Shown here: positions 45,696 to 54,476 of the stretch, piece by piece
Layout: every line of letters begins with the position of its first letter
Position numbering within the stretch: the first letter of the stretch is position 1
Assembly: GCF_900106525.1 (NCBI RefSeq)
Contig: NZ_FNOG01000010.1
Coordinates: 83,918-147,917, forward strand
Direction: 5' to 3'
DNA: 64,000 bases
Source of the DNA: Lysobacter enzymogenes
Lineage (GTDB): Bacteria; Pseudomonadota; Gammaproteobacteria; Xanthomonadales; Xanthomonadaceae
Translations under genes and position numbers: made by a program
Notes under the pieces: generated by a model
Databases searched by the model: none
What the model was told of the DNA's origin: nothing
Seen by the model: the letters and a program-made list of their open reading frames with translations, nothing else

Positions 45696-46580
45696 ATGAA
45701 CCGCAAGGGCATCATCCTGGCCGGCGGCTCCGGCACCCGGCTGTATCCGATCACCCAGGCGATCAGCAAGCAGCTGTTGCCGGTGTACGACAAGCCGATG
45801 ATCTATTACCCGCTCAGCGTGCTGATGCTGGCCGGCATCCGCGAGGTGCTGGTGATCAACACCCCGCACGAGCAGCCGCTGTTCCAGCATTTGCTCGGCG
45901 ACGGCTCGCAGTGGGGCATGCGCATCGAATACGCGGTGCAGCCCAGCCCCGACGGGCTGGCCCAGGCCTATCTGATCGGCCGCGACTTCGTCGCCGGCGA
46001 GCCCAGCTGCCTGGTGCTGGGCGACAACATCTTCCACGGCCCGGGCCTGACCTCGATCCTCAAGCGCGCTGACGAGCGGCGCGAGGGCGCGACGGTGTTC
46101 GGCTACTGGGTCAGCGATCCCGAGCGTTACGGCGTGGCCGAGTTCGACGCCGACGGGCGGGTGATCGGGCTGGAGGAAAAACCGCTCAAGCCGCGCTCGC
46201 GTTATGCGGTGACCGGCCTGTACTTCTACGACGGCCGCGCCAGCGATTTCGCCGCCCAGCTCAAGCCTTCGGCGCGCGGCGAGCTGGAGATCACCGACCT
46301 TAACCGCAAGTACCTGGACGAGGGCTCGCTGCACCTGGAGCAACTCGGTCGCGGCTACGCCTGGCTCGACACCGGCACCCACCAGTCGCTGCTGGAAGCG
46401 TCCAACTTCATCGAGACCATCGAGACCCGCCAGGGCCTGCGCATCTGCTGCCCGGAGGAGATCGCCTACGGCAACGGCTGGATTGACGCCGGCCAGCTCA
46501 CCGATCTGGCCCGTCCGCTGGCCAAGAACGGCTACGGCCAATACCTGCTGAGCTTGATCGAACGCGGCCCAGTGCCTTGA
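45696..46580 (+). CDS. rmlA: Glucose-1-phosphate thymidylyltransferase
   Basis: This 294-aa enzyme couples glucose-1-phosphate and dTTP to dTDP-glucose, step 1 of the rhamnose pathway. The nucleotidyltransferase signature [16 protein letters not shown], then [28 protein letters not shown] and [14 protein letters not shown] are all present. Length is standard for RmlA. It lies 25 bp after rmlB. Confidence 0.96.
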   Translation: MNRKGIILAGGSGTRLYPITQAISKQLLPVYDKPMIYYPLSVLMLAGIREVLVINTPHEQPLFQHLLGDGSQWGMRIEYAVQPSPDGLAQAYLIGRDFVAGEPSCLVLGDNIFHGPGLTSILKRADERREGATVFGYWVSDPERYGVAEFDADGRVIGLEEKPLKPRSRYAVTGLYFYDGRASDFAAQLKPSARGELEITDLNRKYLDEGSLHLEQLGRGYAWLDTGTHQSLLEASNFIETIETRQGLRICCPEEIAYGNGWIDAGQLTDLARPLAKNGYGQYLLSLIERGPVP

Positions 46581-46632
46581 CCGTCTGCATCGCATCGTCC
46601 GCAGCGCCCCTCCGCATCGCCAATAATTTCCC

Positions 46633-47190
46633 ATGAAGATCATCGAAACCGAATTGCCTGGCTGCCTGATCCTGGAGCCGCGCGTGTTCGGCGACGCCCG
46701 CGGCTATTTCTACGAATCCTTCAATCGGGACAAGCTGGCCGAGGCCGGCCTGCACCCGCAGTACGTCCAGGGCAACGTGTCCTCGTCCGCGCGCGGGGTG
46801 CTGCGCGGCCTGCACTACCAGTGGCCCAAGCCGCAAGGCAAGCTGGTGTCGGTGCTCGAAGGCGAGGTCTTCGACGTGGCGGTCGACATCCGCCGCGGCT
46901 CGCCGCACTTCGGTCGCTGGACTGCGACGGTGCTCAGCGGCGAGAACAAGCGCCATTTCCTGATCCCCGAGGGCTTCGCTCACGGGTTCGCCGTACTCAG
47001 CGAGCGTGCGGTATTCACCTATCTGTGCACTGAGACCTACGATGCCCAGGCCGACGCCGGCATCCGCTGGGACGATCCTGAACTGGCCGTCGACTGGCCA
47101 CTCAGCGAGCCGCTGCTCTCGGCCAAGGACCAGGCCGCGCCGCTGCTGCGCGAGGTGGCCGAGGACCGCTTGCCGGTCTACGCGCCGTGA
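46633..47190 (+). CDS. rmlC: dTDP-4-dehydrorhamnose 3,5-epimerase
   Basis: This 185-aa cupin-fold enzyme epimerises dTDP-4-keto-6-deoxyglucose at C3 and C5. It shows DARGYFYESFN, VQGNVSSSARGVLRGLHYQWP (catalytic His in the LRGLHYQ motif), GEVFDVAVDIRRGSPHFG and IPEGFAHGFAVLS. It starts 52 bp after rmlA and overlaps rmlD by 4 bp. Confidence 0.96.
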   Translation: MKIIETELPGCLILEPRVFGDARGYFYESFNRDKLAEAGLHPQYVQGNVSSSARGVLRGLHYQWPKPQGKLVSVLEGEVFDVAVDIRRGSPHFGRWTATVLSGENKRHFLIPEGFAHGFAVLSERAVFTYLCTETYDAQADAGIRWDDPELAVDWPLSEPLLSAKDQAAPLLREVAEDRLPVYAP

Positions 47191-48110
47191 GCCTGGCGGC
47201 GAACCTGGGCCGGGTGCTGGTGGTCGGCGGCGACGGCCAGGTCGGCACTGACCTGCGCCGGCGTCTGGCGGCCTGCGCGCAGGTGCTGGCGACCACGCGC
47301 AGCGGGCGGCTCGCCGACGGCGGCGAATGCGAAACGCTGGACCTGAGCGATGCCGAGGCGATCGCGCCGCTGCTGCGGCGGTTGCGGCCGGATCACGTGG
47401 TCAACGCCGCGGCCTACACCGCGGTGGACCGCGCCGAATCGGAGCCGGAACCGGCGCAGGCGATCAACGCGATCGCGCCGGGGCGCTTGGCGCAAGCCTG
47501 CGCCGAGGCCGGCATCGGCCTGATCCACTTCTCCACCGACTACGTGTTCGACGGCCGCGGCGCGCGGCCGTATCGCGAAGACGACGCGACCGCGCCGCTG
47601 AACGTCTACGGCCGCAGCAAGCTCGACGGCGAGCGCGCGATCGCGGCCAGCGGCGCGCGCCATCTGATCCTGCGCACCGCCTGGGTGTACGCGGCGACGC
47701 ACGGCCAGAACTTCCTGCGCACCATGCTGCGCGTCGGCGCGCAACGCGACGAGTTGCGCGTGGTCGCCGACCAGCGCGGCTCGCCGACCCCGACCTGGCT
47801 GCTGGCCGACGCGGTGGCGCGGATCCTCGAACGCGGCATCGTCGATTCCGGCGTGCGCCATCTGGCCGCCGCAGGCGAGACCACCTGGCACGGTTTCGCC
47901 GAGGCGATCTTCGCCGAAGCCGTCGCGCGCGGCCTGCTCGCGCGTGCGCCGCGGGTGACCGCGATCGCCACCGCCGACTATCCGACGCCGGCGCAGCGGC
48001 CGGCATACTCGGTGCTCGATACGCAATGCTTGCGCAACGAGTACGCGTTGGATGTACCTGGCTGGCAAGAGGGCTTGCGGCGAGCGTTCGATCAGGGCGA
48101 TTCTGCGTAA
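47187..48110 (+). CDS. rmlD: dTDP-4-dehydrorhamnose reductase
   Basis: This 307-aa NAD(P)H-dependent reductase makes dTDP-L-rhamnose, the last step of the pathway. The Rossmann motif VVGGDGQVGTDL is near the N-terminus. NAAAYTAVDRAESEPEPAQAIN, HFSTDYVFDGRG and the YGRSKLDGERA catalytic Tyr/Lys follow. The GTG start overlaps the rmlC stop (GTGA), so the two are coupled. Rhamnose probably goes to lipopolysaccharide or another surface glycan. Confidence 0.95.
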   Translation: MSLAANLGRVLVVGGDGQVGTDLRRRLAACAQVLATTRSGRLADGGECETLDLSDAEAIAPLLRRLRPDHVVNAAAYTAVDRAESEPEPAQAINAIAPGRLAQACAEAGIGLIHFSTDYVFDGRGARPYREDDATAPLNVYGRSKLDGERAIAASGARHLILRTAWVYAATHGQNFLRTMLRVGAQRDELRVVADQRGSPTPTWLLADAVARILERGIVDSGVRHLAAAGETTWHGFAEAIFAEAVARGLLARAPRVTAIATADYPTPAQRPAYSVLDTQCLRNEYALDVPGWQEGLRRAFDQGDSA

Positions 48111-48146
48111 GTCGCTCCCATTCGCGGGCGGCGGCAGGGAGGTCGG

Positions 48147-48680
48147 ATGAGGCCGTATTTTGCGAGAGTGGTGGTGGCGCTTTGTTTCTCGATGGCGCTG
48201 GCGGCTTGCGCGGCCAATCGCAGTGTCGATGCGTCAGCCGGGAGTCCCTCTGCCAGGGCATCGCAACTCAGCGCCGCATCGATATTGCGCTGGCCGCTGG
48301 AGGGGCAACCGGGACGCGACCGGCTGGTCGCCGAGTTGCATCGAAGTTTCGCCATGCGGATGTTCGCCGACCAGCAATACAGCGGCGACGGGCCGCTGCG
48401 TTTGGCCGATGGCACGGTGCTGAGCTTCGCCATGATCAGAGGAAAATCCGGTGCCGTCGACATCGGATTCGAGTTGTCGTCGTGTTTTACCGCGATCGAG
48501 GCTGCCGAACTGGCGGGGGCGACCGAGCAGCCCGGTACCCAGGATGCTCACGGCTCCGACGTCGGCAAATGGTATCGGGCGACAGCCAATGGCATGGTCG
48601 TGCGATTCGATACTGAGCCGGCGACCTACCGCTGCGTCAAGACCGTGCATATCCGTCCCGCCCGAGTTGCCAGGCCATGA
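48147..48680 (+). CDS. Lipoprotein, probable immunity protein (X-Tfi-like)
   Basis: This 177-aa protein has a lipobox MALAAC with Cys21, so it is a periplasm-facing lipoprotein. The mature domain includes ILRWPLEGQPGRDRLVAELHRSF and LRLADGTVLSFAMIRGKSGAVDIGFE. A lipoprotein gene directly upstream of, and 4 bp overlapping, a putative type IV secretion effector is the arrangement of Xanthomonadales X-Tfi/X-Tfe immunity-effector pairs. The assignment rests on context; the fold is not one I recognise. Confidence 0.65.
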   Translation: MRPYFARVVVALCFSMALAACAANRSVDASAGSPSARASQLSAASILRWPLEGQPGRDRLVAELHRSFAMRMFADQQYSGDGPLRLADGTVLSFAMIRGKSGAVDIGFELSSCFTAIEAAELAGATEQPGTQDAHGSDVGKWYRATANGMVVRFDTEPATYRCVKTVHIRPARVARP

Positions 48681-49816
48681 GCGCGACTTCGCTCGAGCGG
48701 GACGCACAGGAGGTCAAGAACAACGACGACTTCCAGAAGCTCCCGCTGACGCTCAGGTCGTGGATCCTGGCCTCGCCGAACGCGGTGAGCGACTTCGCCG
48801 GATTTTTCCGCAACGGCGGAGAGTTCGACATGAGCCAGGAGGTCGGCTTGCCGGCGTATTTCCCGCGAGATCCGCCGTTCATCGCATTCGATCGTAATGA
48901 GTGGGAAAACATCCAGAAACACGGCCCCACCGAATACGGCCTGCTGCGCATGTTCGGCACGCTCGCCCACGAAATCGGCCACGACCGCTTCAACACCGGG
49001 GTCACGCCGTTCGCCGGCGGGTCGAAGGACGACTACGTCGCCTATCGTTCGCGCCTGGAGGCCGAGGCGATCTTCAACGCCTTCCCGATCTTCCGCGACC
49101 TGCGCGAGGAGCCGGCGTTCAAGAGCGCGATGCCGTTCAACTCCATCGGCTATCTGCAGGGGATCGAGCTGGCCCAGTTGTATCGGCAATGGGATCGCGG
49201 CGAACTGGATCGCGAACAGGTCGTGGCGCGTATCGCCGCGCGCGTGGCCGATACGCCCTACACCCGGCCGCATCCGCCGCCGGACGAGAACGGCGACGGG
49301 CGCAGCACCCATCGCGACGCTTATCTGCACGACTATCGCCGCTACATCGACAAGACGCCGCAACCTGCCGCGCCGAGCGGATCGAACTCATCGGCCGCGC
49401 CGACATCGCCAGCGACGCTGAACGACCCCGCCGACCGCGCCGCGTTCGAGCGCATCCGCGACGCCGCGGCGGCGACCGGCCGCTGGCCTTCGCAGCAGTG
49501 CGAGAACATCGCCGCCGCCGGCTTGCTGGCATTCAAGCGCGACCCGGCCTGCCAGCGCCTGGACCAGATCGCGTTCGGCGCGCCCGGCTCGGCGGGAGAA
49601 AATCAGGCGTTCCTGATGTATTCGCCGTTCGGCGACCGCGAGCCGCGTTTCCACGTGCGCGTGGACGCCGAGACGGCCGCGCGCCAGCCGGCCGCTGCCG
49701 CGCTGGCGCAGTTGCCGCCGTCTGCGCCGACGCAAACGCCGGAGCTCAAGGAGCCGAACCTCCAGGAGCCGAACGCCCCGGAGCAGGGCCCGCGCCTGAG
49801 CCTGCGCGCCGGCTGA
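48677..49816 (+). CDS. Putative type IV secretion effector with HEIGH zincin motif and XVIPCD-like C-terminus
   Basis: This 379-aa protein has no signal peptide. Residues 98-102 read HEIGH in GTLAHEIGHDRFNTG, a metallohydrolase-type zinc motif, with ASP/GLU-rich helices after it. After a Pro/Ser linker (about 225-245) comes a C-terminal region of about 115 residues: DRAAFERIRDAAAATGRW, LDQIAFGAPGSAGENQAFLMYSPFGDREPRFHVRVDAETAARQPAAAALAQL. This follows the pattern of the XVIPCD secretion domain (GRW segment, LDHI/V-like strand, GEN..F.V, late Ala/Gln-rich tail). It is therefore a candidate antibacterial X-Tfe. The type IV secretion machine itself is not in the window. Confidence 0.65.
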   Translation: MSATSLERDAQEVKNNDDFQKLPLTLRSWILASPNAVSDFAGFFRNGGEFDMSQEVGLPAYFPRDPPFIAFDRNEWENIQKHGPTEYGLLRMFGTLAHEIGHDRFNTGVTPFAGGSKDDYVAYRSRLEAEAIFNAFPIFRDLREEPAFKSAMPFNSIGYLQGIELAQLYRQWDRGELDREQVVARIAARVADTPYTRPHPPPDENGDGRSTHRDAYLHDYRRYIDKTPQPAAPSGSNSSAAPTSPATLNDPADRAAFERIRDAAAATGRWPSQQCENIAAAGLLAFKRDPACQRLDQIAFGAPGSAGENQAFLMYSPFGDREPRFHVRVDAETAARQPAAAALAQLPPSAPTQTPELKEPNLQEPNAPEQGPRLSLRAG

Positions 49817-49832
49817 CCGCCGCGGCCGGGTT

Positions 49833-49860
49833 TTGCGACCGCCTTGGCATTGCGTAAGAT
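49833..49860 (+). promoter_or_regulatory. Candidate sigma-70 promoter of the S9 peptidase gene
   Basis: TTGCGA (49833-49838) and TAAGAT (49855-49860) are separated by 16 bp. They lie about 85 bp before the ATG at 49945. Confidence 0.4.
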
Positions 49861-49944
49861 CGCCCGACGGGCGCGGAAGCCCGAGTGCGCGGGGCGGCAG
49901 GCCCCGCCGCAATCACTCAGCACTCTGGAGCAGGGGGACAGATC

Positions 49945-52035
49945 ATGCAGTTGTGGTCACGATCGGCCGGCCGCGATGCGGCGGCCCGGGTCGCGCGCAT
50001 CGGCGCGCGCGCAGCATATTCCGGTTCGCGGCTGTGGCCGGCGCTGGCCGCCGCGCTGGCGCTGTCGGCCGCGCCGGCCTACGCCCAGGCGCCCGCCGCG
50101 GGCACCTTCGACATCGAGGGCTTCGTCAAGCCCGACACCATCGGCGACATCAAGCTCTCGCCGACCGGCGAGTTCTACGCGGCATCGGTGCCGCTGGAAA
50201 ACGAGACCGCGCTGGTGATCTTCAGCCGCGACGGGCTCAAGCGCACCGGCACCTTCCGCCTGGGCAAACACAACCACGTCGACGATTTTCAGTGGGTCAG
50301 CCCCACGCGCGTGCTGATGGGCATGGCGCAGAAGCTCGGCTCGCGCGACGAGCCGATCCCGACCGGCGAGATCTACGCGATCAACGCCAACGGCAGCGGC
50401 GCCGATGTGCTGGTCGGCTACCGCGTCGCCAGCCGCGGCGCCGGTACCCGCATCCAGCCCAAGAAGGTCGAGGACGTGGCCGCGTTCCTGGTCGACGAAC
50501 TGCCGGGCGAGGAGCGCTCGGTGGTGATCTCGGTGCAGCCGTTCACCGCCGACGCGTATTCGCGCGCGGAGCGGTTGGACGTGTTCACCGGCCAGCGCAA
50601 CCTGATCGCGCTGTCGCCGGTGCGCAACACCCGCTTCGCCACCGACAACGCCGGCGTGGTCCGCTTCGCCTACGGTTTCGGCAGCGACCGCCTGCGCAAG
50701 CTGTTCTATCGCGCCAACGCCGATGCGCCGTGGAAGCAGATCGCCGGCGACGACGACGGCGTCGAGGGCATGGACCTGCCGATCGGCTTCTCCGCCGACG
50801 ACAAGACCGCCTACTTCCGCACCGAGCACGCCAAGGGGCCCGACGCCATCGTCGCCTACGACGTCGCCAGCGGTAAGCGCAGCGAACTGCTGCGCGACCC
50901 GGTCGCCGATCCGGACCGGATCATCTACCGCAACGACAGCCGCGTCCCGGTCGGCGCGTTCTTCGCCAACGGCAAGCCGCGCACGGTGTTCTTCGACAAG
51001 AACTCGCCCGAGGCGCGCCAGTACAAGAGCCTGGAAGCGGCGTTCCCGGGCGATGCGGTGCGCATCACCTCCTCCAGCGCCGACGGCGAACTGTCGCTGG
51101 TGGAAGTGTGGAACGACCGCAACCCCGGCGACATCTTCCTGTTCGACAACAAGAACAAGAACGCCACGCATGTGATCAGCCGGCGCACCTGGTTCGATCC
51201 GGCCAATATGGCGACGGTCAAGCCGGTGGAACTGCGCGCGCGCGACGGGCTGGCGTTGCACGGTTATCTGACCCTGCCCAAGGGCAGCGAAGGCAAGTCG
51301 CTGCCGATGGTGGTGATGCCGCACGGCGGGCCGTACAACATCCAGGACCGCTGGCAGTTCGATGACGACGCGCAGTTGCTGGCCGCGGCCGGCTATGTGG
51401 TGCTGCAGGTGAATTTCCGCGGCTCCAGCGGCTATGGCGACGACTTCGTCGAAGCCGGCCGACGCCAGTGGGGCGGCACGATGCAGGACGACGTCACCGA
51501 CGCCACCCGCTGGGCGATCGCGCAGGGCATCGCCGACGCTGGGCGCGTGTGCATCTACGGCGCCAGCTACGGCGGTTATGCGGCGCTGATGGGCGCGGCG
51601 CGCGAGCCGTCGCTGTACAAGTGCGCGGCCGGCTACGTCGGCGTGTACGACTTGCCGCTGATGCACACCCGCGGCGACACCCAGGACACGCGTTCGGGCG
51701 CGACTTACCTGCGCGAATGGATCGGCGCGCCTGAGGCGGTGGACAAGGTCTCGCCGACGCGGCTGGCCGCGCAGATCAAGGTGCCGGTGTTCCTCGCCGC
51801 CGGCGGCGAAGACCAGCGCGCGCCGCAGCTGCACAGCGAGCGCATGGAGAAGGCGCTGCGCGAGGCGGGCGTGCCGGTGGAGTCGCTGTACTACAAGACC
51901 GAGGGCCACGGCTTCTACGAGCCGGCGCACAAGCGCGAGTTCTATTCGCGCTTGCTGGCGTTCCTGTCGAAGTCGCTGGGCGGGAAGACGGCGGCGCCTG
52001 CGCCGGCGGCTGCGACTGCGGCGGAGAAGAAGTAA
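49945..52035 (+). CDS. Exported S9-family (prolyl oligopeptidase-type) peptidase
   Basis: This 696-aa protein has an N-terminal signal region ending near AAPAYAQA, a beta-propeller-like middle (repeating blades, about residues 60-420) and a C-terminal alpha/beta-hydrolase domain. The triad is Ser541 in GASYGGYAAL, Asp623 in GGEDQRAP and His655 in EGHGFYEP. The family cleaves short peptides; the leader suggests periplasmic or secreted action. The ATG at 49945 has a GGGGGA ribosome site; the longer frame from 49885 is not supported. It is followed, convergently, by a peptide symporter gene, matching peptide uptake and use. Confidence 0.9.
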   Translation: MQLWSRSAGRDAAARVARIGARAAYSGSRLWPALAAALALSAAPAYAQAPAAGTFDIEGFVKPDTIGDIKLSPTGEFYAASVPLENETALVIFSRDGLKRTGTFRLGKHNHVDDFQWVSPTRVLMGMAQKLGSRDEPIPTGEIYAINANGSGADVLVGYRVASRGAGTRIQPKKVEDVAAFLVDELPGEERSVVISVQPFTADAYSRAERLDVFTGQRNLIALSPVRNTRFATDNAGVVRFAYGFGSDRLRKLFYRANADAPWKQIAGDDDGVEGMDLPIGFSADDKTAYFRTEHAKGPDAIVAYDVASGKRSELLRDPVADPDRIIYRNDSRVPVGAFFANGKPRTVFFDKNSPEARQYKSLEAAFPGDAVRITSSSADGELSLVEVWNDRNPGDIFLFDNKNKNATHVISRRTWFDPANMATVKPVELRARDGLALHGYLTLPKGSEGKSLPMVVMPHGGPYNIQDRWQFDDDAQLLAAAGYVVLQVNFRGSSGYGDDFVEAGRRQWGGTMQDDVTDATRWAIAQGIADAGRVCIYGASYGGYAALMGAAREPSLYKCAAGYVGVYDLPLMHTRGDTQDTRSGATYLREWIGAPEAVDKVSPTRLAAQIKVPVFLAAGGEDQRAPQLHSERMEKALREAGVPVESLYYKTEGHGFYEPAHKREFYSRLLAFLSKSLGGKTAAPAPAAATAAEKK

Positions 52036-52070
52036 GCCGGGGTAGGGCGGTTGCGGCGTAAGCGTGGTGT

Positions 52071-52136
52071 CGCGGTCGCGGCTCGCGCCGCTCCTACAGG
52101 GAGCCCATGTAGGAGCGGCGCGAGCCGCGACCGCGC
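52071..52136. repeat. Paired REP (GTAG family)
   Basis: Two inverted copies: CGCGGTCGCGGCTCGCGCCG...CTCCTACA (52071-52098) and TGTAGGAGCGGCGCG...CGACCGCG (52108-52136), 9 bp apart. Each copy has a GTAG head and an internal hairpin, as REP elements do. Confidence 0.8.
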
Positions 52137-52188
52137 AGATTCAGATCGCGCCGGAACCCCGATTCCCACCAACCCGATCCGCACGAAC

Positions 52189-52216
52189 AAAAAAGGGCGC
52201 CCAGCGGCGCCCTTTT
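52189..52216. terminator. Bidirectional intrinsic terminator
   Basis: AAAAAGGGCGCC, loop CAGC, GGCGCCCTTTTT: a strong stem with an A-run on the left and a T-run on the right, between the convergent S9 peptidase and POT symporter genes. It can end transcription from both sides. Confidence 0.88.
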
Positions 52217-52237
52217 TCGTGGCCGCACCAGACGCGG

Positions 52238-54016
52238 TCACTTCACCCCGTGCATCCACCGCTTCAACCACGGCGACAGCAGCAGGAACACCACGCCCGA
52301 GCCGATCCCCAGCCACGTCAGCATCGAGAACAACTCGCCGTACTTGGCCGCCGCCGAGACCATGTCGATCGTGCCGCCTTCGGGAATCTCGACCGAGGCG
52401 ATCTTCGCCAACTGCGCGGCCAACACTTCCGAGAACGCGGTCGACAGCCAGAACGCGCCCATCATCAGCCCGACCACGCGCGCCACCGACAACTGGGTCA
52501 CCGCCGACATGCCGAGCGGCGACAGGCACATCTCGCCGATTTCGAGCACCAGATAGGCCAGCACCAGATACCACACGCTCGACATCTCGCCGCCGCCGGC
52601 GATCTTGGCCGCGGCCACCAGCGGCAGGAACGACAGGCCGGCGAAGATCAGGCCGAGCGACATCGTCACCGGCTTGCTCGGGTTGCGCCCGCGCCGCGCC
52701 AGCCACGGCCACAGCCACGAGAACAGCGGCGCCAGTACCACCAGGAAGAACGGGCCCAGGTAGGTCAGCGAGCCGGCGGTCTGCGGCACCAGCACCACGT
52801 CGTGAGCGGTGGCCAGGCCCAGGCCGAGCACCAGCAGCGCGACCAAGGTTTTGGCCAGGCCGTGGCGGCCGCGGTCGCTGGCCACCAGCGCGGCGACCAT
52901 CAGAATCGGGCTGGCGGCCATCGAGAACAACGACCACGGCAGCGGCGGCTTGTAGCCGGCCGCCGCGACCACGCCGAACATGTCCTTGGTCATCAGCCGG
53001 TCGTTGAAGGTCACCCACGAGCCGTAGGTCTGCTCGTACAGGGTGAAGAAGATCAGCACCGCCAGGATCAGCACCACCAGCGCCAGCATCTGCTCGCGCT
53101 CGACCTTGCTGCACTGGCGGGCGATGAAGCCGAAGAACCAGATCAGGAACACCAGCAAGGTGGCGAGCATGATCCCCAGCGCCGCGGTGAAACTGATGTC
53201 GCCGAGCTTGAGCGTGACCTGCGACGCGAACTGGATCGTGCCCCACAACATCAGCACGCCGCCGGCGCTGCCCAGATAGATCCAGGTCTCGCGCGACAGG
53301 CCTTCGACTTTCTCGCGCAGCCGCGCCGGATCCGGCGGCTCGGCGTGGCCGCGCAGATAGCGCTGGCCCCACAGGAAGGTCGCCAGCCCGGCGACCATGC
53401 CGATGCCGGCGGCGCCGAAGCCGTACTTCCAACCGTAGGTTTCGCCCAGGAACGCGCAGATCAGCGAGGAGAACAGCGCGCCGACGTTGATGCCGGCGTA
53501 GAACAAGGTGAAGCCCGAATCGCGGCGCGGATCGTCGGCGGCGTAGAGCTTGCCGACGATGGTGGAGATGTTGGGCTTGAGGAAGCCGACGCCGGCGATG
53601 ATCAGCGCCAGCGACAGATAGAACACCTGCATCGCCACTTCGTCGCGCACGACCTTGCCGTCGATCATCTTCGCTGCGTGGCCTTCGTAGGCCATGCCCA
53701 TGTGGCCCAGCACCAGCAGCACGCCGCCGAGCACCACCGCCTTGCGCATGCCCAGGTAACGGTCGGCGAGCAGGCCGCCGATCACCGGCACCGCATAGAC
53801 CAGGCCGCCGTAAGCGCCGATCAGGTCGTAGCCGGCGTTGTCGCCGAACAAGTGGTACTTGAGCAGATACAGCAGCAACAGCGCCTTCATGCCGTAGAAG
53901 GAGAAGCGTTCCCACATCTCGGTGAAGAAGCACACGTACAGGCCTTTGGGATGGCCGAGGAAATCGTCGTCGCGCGCGGCGAGCGGCGCGGAAGCGGAGG
54001 GGCTTGCTGCGGGCAC
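52238..54016 (-). CDS. POT-family proton-dependent oligopeptide symporter
   Basis: This 592-aa protein from the GTG at 54016 has about 14 hydrophobic segments. It carries the POT signature FFTEMWERFSFYGMKALLLLYLL (ExxERFxYYG-type motif) and the GGLLADRYLGMRKAVVLGGVLLVLGHM and GLTFFYAGINVGALFSS-type motifs of the family. It imports di- and tripeptides with protons. Upstream frame starts (54139, 54082) lie in repeat DNA, and a TATACT -10-like element near 54052-54059 suggests a short leader. It is convergent with the S9 peptidase gene and divergent from the OPT transporter. Confidence 0.88.
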   Translation of the reverse strand: MPAASPSASAPLAARDDDFLGHPKGLYVCFFTEMWERFSFYGMKALLLLYLLKYHLFGDNAGYDLIGAYGGLVYAVPVIGGLLADRYLGMRKAVVLGGVLLVLGHMGMAYEGHAAKMIDGKVVRDEVAMQVFYLSLALIIAGVGFLKPNISTIVGKLYAADDPRRDSGFTLFYAGINVGALFSSLICAFLGETYGWKYGFGAAGIGMVAGLATFLWGQRYLRGHAEPPDPARLREKVEGLSRETWIYLGSAGGVLMLWGTIQFASQVTLKLGDISFTAALGIMLATLLVFLIWFFGFIARQCSKVEREQMLALVVLILAVLIFFTLYEQTYGSWVTFNDRLMTKDMFGVVAAAGYKPPLPWSLFSMAASPILMVAALVASDRGRHGLAKTLVALLVLGLGLATAHDVVLVPQTAGSLTYLGPFFLVVLAPLFSWLWPWLARRGRNPSKPVTMSLGLIFAGLSFLPLVAAAKIAGGGEMSSVWYLVLAYLVLEIGEMCLSPLGMSAVTQLSVARVVGLMMGAFWLSTAFSEVLAAQLAKIASVEIPEGGTIDMVSAAAKYGELFSMLTWLGIGSGVVFLLLSPWLKRWMHGVK

Positions 54017-54476
54017 TAGCGGATTCCGGTACGAGCCAGGCGGGGAGGGCGGAGTATAGGCCGCGCCGGCCGGGGCCCGCATGGGCGGGTTTTGTGGGAG
54101 GGACTTCAGTGCCGACGCTGTCCGATCAGGCGCCGGCAAGCCCGATTTTGCGGAAGGGACTTCAGTCCCGAAGCTTTCCGATCCGGCGCCCGCAAGTCCG
54201 GTTCTGGCTGAAACAAGAGCCTCGCGACTGAAGTCCCTCCTGCAAATGCGGGCCCCGGCACCGGGCCGCGGCGCCGGATTTCCCGAAAACCCCGGGGAAT
54301 AGGCCTATTCATGCAAACGCGCAGGCTTTTTGCCCAATCCCGCGGTTTGCCGCAGTGCACTTTTACAGGCGGGCGCAGCGGATGCGATCATCGGCGGATT
54401 GCTTCGCCCCCGGCCTCGCCGGACGAGCGTTCGCATACGCCGCCGCACCGCCCGACCACCCGCGATGGAGACGCCG
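54017..54476. other. Intergenic region between POT and OPT genes with GTGG REPs
   Basis: 460 bp without a gene. It contains a cluster of three GTGG-family REP units (54093-54244) and, at its left side, a TATACT -10-like element on the minus strand. Promoters of both divergent transporter genes should lie here. Confidence 0.55.
54093..54244. repeat. Cluster of GTGG-family REPs (two direct, one inverted)
   Basis: TGTGGGAGGGACTTCAGTGCC (54093), TGCGGAAGGGACTTCAGTCCC (about 54149) and the inverse GACTGAAGTCCCTCCTGCA (ending about 54244). They share the core of the repeats at 44.0-44.2 kb. Confidence 0.7.

Noticed and set aside
54017..54139. Extended N-terminus of the POT symporter (starts at 54139 or 54082)
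   Set aside because: The extension lies in GTGG repeat DNA and is Pro/Ala-rich; a GTG at 54016 fits the family start and the TATACT-like element better.
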